A DNA stretch of 41,202 nucleotides. Source: Mameliella sp. MMSF_3455. GTDB taxonomy: Bacteria > Pseudomonadota > Alphaproteobacteria > Rhodobacterales > Rhodobacteraceae. The notes under the pieces are model-generated. The model was not told the DNA's origin, ran no database searches, and was given only the letters and a program-made list of their open reading frames with translations. The first letter of the stretch is position 1. Every line of letters starts with the position of its first letter. Made by a program: the position numbers and the translations under genes. This document shows positions 41,035 through 41,202 of the stretch, in pieces. Where the stretch lies: positions 1 through 41,202 of the forward strand of contig NZ_JASHJL010000046.1 in assembly GCF_030733205.1 (NCBI RefSeq). Direction: 5' to 3'.

Positions 41035-41202
41035 TCAGCCCTTGTTCATTCTGTTTTGGATGAGGTCGTCGACGACGGAAGGGTCGGCGAGTGTGGATGT
41101 GTCGCCGAGGGCGCCGTAGTCGTTCTCGGCGATCTTGCGCAGGATGCGGCGCATGATCTTGCCGGAGCGGGTCTTGGGCAGGCCCGGGGCCCACTGGATG
41201 AG
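41035..41202 (-). CDS. acs: Acetyl-CoA synthetase, C-terminal end (partial)
   Basis: The last 55 residues of an AMP-forming acetyl-CoA synthetase run off the right edge. [20 protein letters not shown] contains the catalytic, acetylation-regulated Lys of Acs, and [20 protein letters not shown] is its usual C-terminus. It makes acetyl-CoA from acetate taken up by the adjacent symporter. Confidence 0.9.
   Translation of the reverse strand, partial: LIQWAPGLPKTRSGKIMRRILRKIAENDYGALGDTSTLADPSVVDDLIQNRMNKG

Noticed and set aside
1-41202. CRISPR arrays, tRNA or rRNA genes, insertion sequences
   Set aside because: I looked for regularly spaced repeats, tRNA-like cloverleaf ends with CCA and transposase genes, and saw none.

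Overview
The window comes from a high-GC alphaproteobacterium, most probably of the Roseobacter group (Rhodobacteraceae in the wide sense). This rests on the co-occurrence of a complete beta-hydroxyaspartate cycle cluster, TRAP transporters, a BoxR-type regulator, and the acs / adk / DUF4212 / VC_2705-type symporter / CBS-DUF294 / DnaQ-like exonuclease neighbourhood. Codon use is uniformly GC-rich, so long reading frames occur on both strands. I kept only frames with recognisable families, good start sites or operon logic.

Layout. (1) 1-980: tail of an unidentified gene, a GC hairpin, and a glutathione S-transferase. (2) 988-6534, minus strand: an oppABCDF oligopeptide ABC importer whose oppA is separated from oppBCDF by a double-hairpin repeat. 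(3) 6731-15016, minus strand: a tight eight-gene operon encoding a Ser/Thr kinase, an FHA protein, a PP2C phosphatase, a degenerate GTPase, a large dynamin-like GTPase, a small dynamin-like GTPase, a possible Roadblock/LC7 protein and an unknown protein. I do not recognise this combination as a characterised system, and it is the best candidate for new biology here. (4) 15290-17337: kynA and kynU (tryptophan to anthranilate plus alanine), without kynB in the window. (5) 17395-22891: bhcR divergent from bhcABCD, the beta-hydroxyaspartate cycle for glyoxylate/glycolate assimilation, with operator-like palindromes between bhcR and bhcA. (6) 23080-24547: an ABM-domain monooxygenase-like protein and a Gfo/Idh/MocA (inositol 2-dehydrogenase-like) enzyme.

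(7) 24870-33579: an aromatic-acid-like module. It has two near-duplicate TRAP binding proteins, dctQ and dctM, an SDR dehydrogenase, a feruloyl-CoA synthase-like ligase, a possible 55-residue Fe-S peptide, a BoxR/BzdR-type regulator (XRE plus shikimate kinase-like domain), and a stand-alone 3-hydroxyacyl-CoA dehydrogenase C-terminal protein started at TTG. Two palindromes of the form TGCA-N6-TKCA sit in the promoter regions of the transporter and of boxR, which predicts one regulon. (8) 33576-41202, minus strand: an acetate / small carboxylate module with acs (3' end only), adk, DUF4212, a sodium:solute symporter, a RibD/DHFR-like reductase, a cNMP-CBS-DUF294 protein, a small membrane protein and a membrane-anchored PAS-DnaQ exonuclease.

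Most regions read as catabolism of small organic acids and aromatics in a marine-type heterotroph. Uptake (Opp, TRAP, symporter) lies beside CoA activation (Acs, Fcs-like) and C2 assimilation (beta-hydroxyaspartate cycle). The dynamin/kinase operon stands apart and looks like a phospho-regulated membrane or envelope machine.
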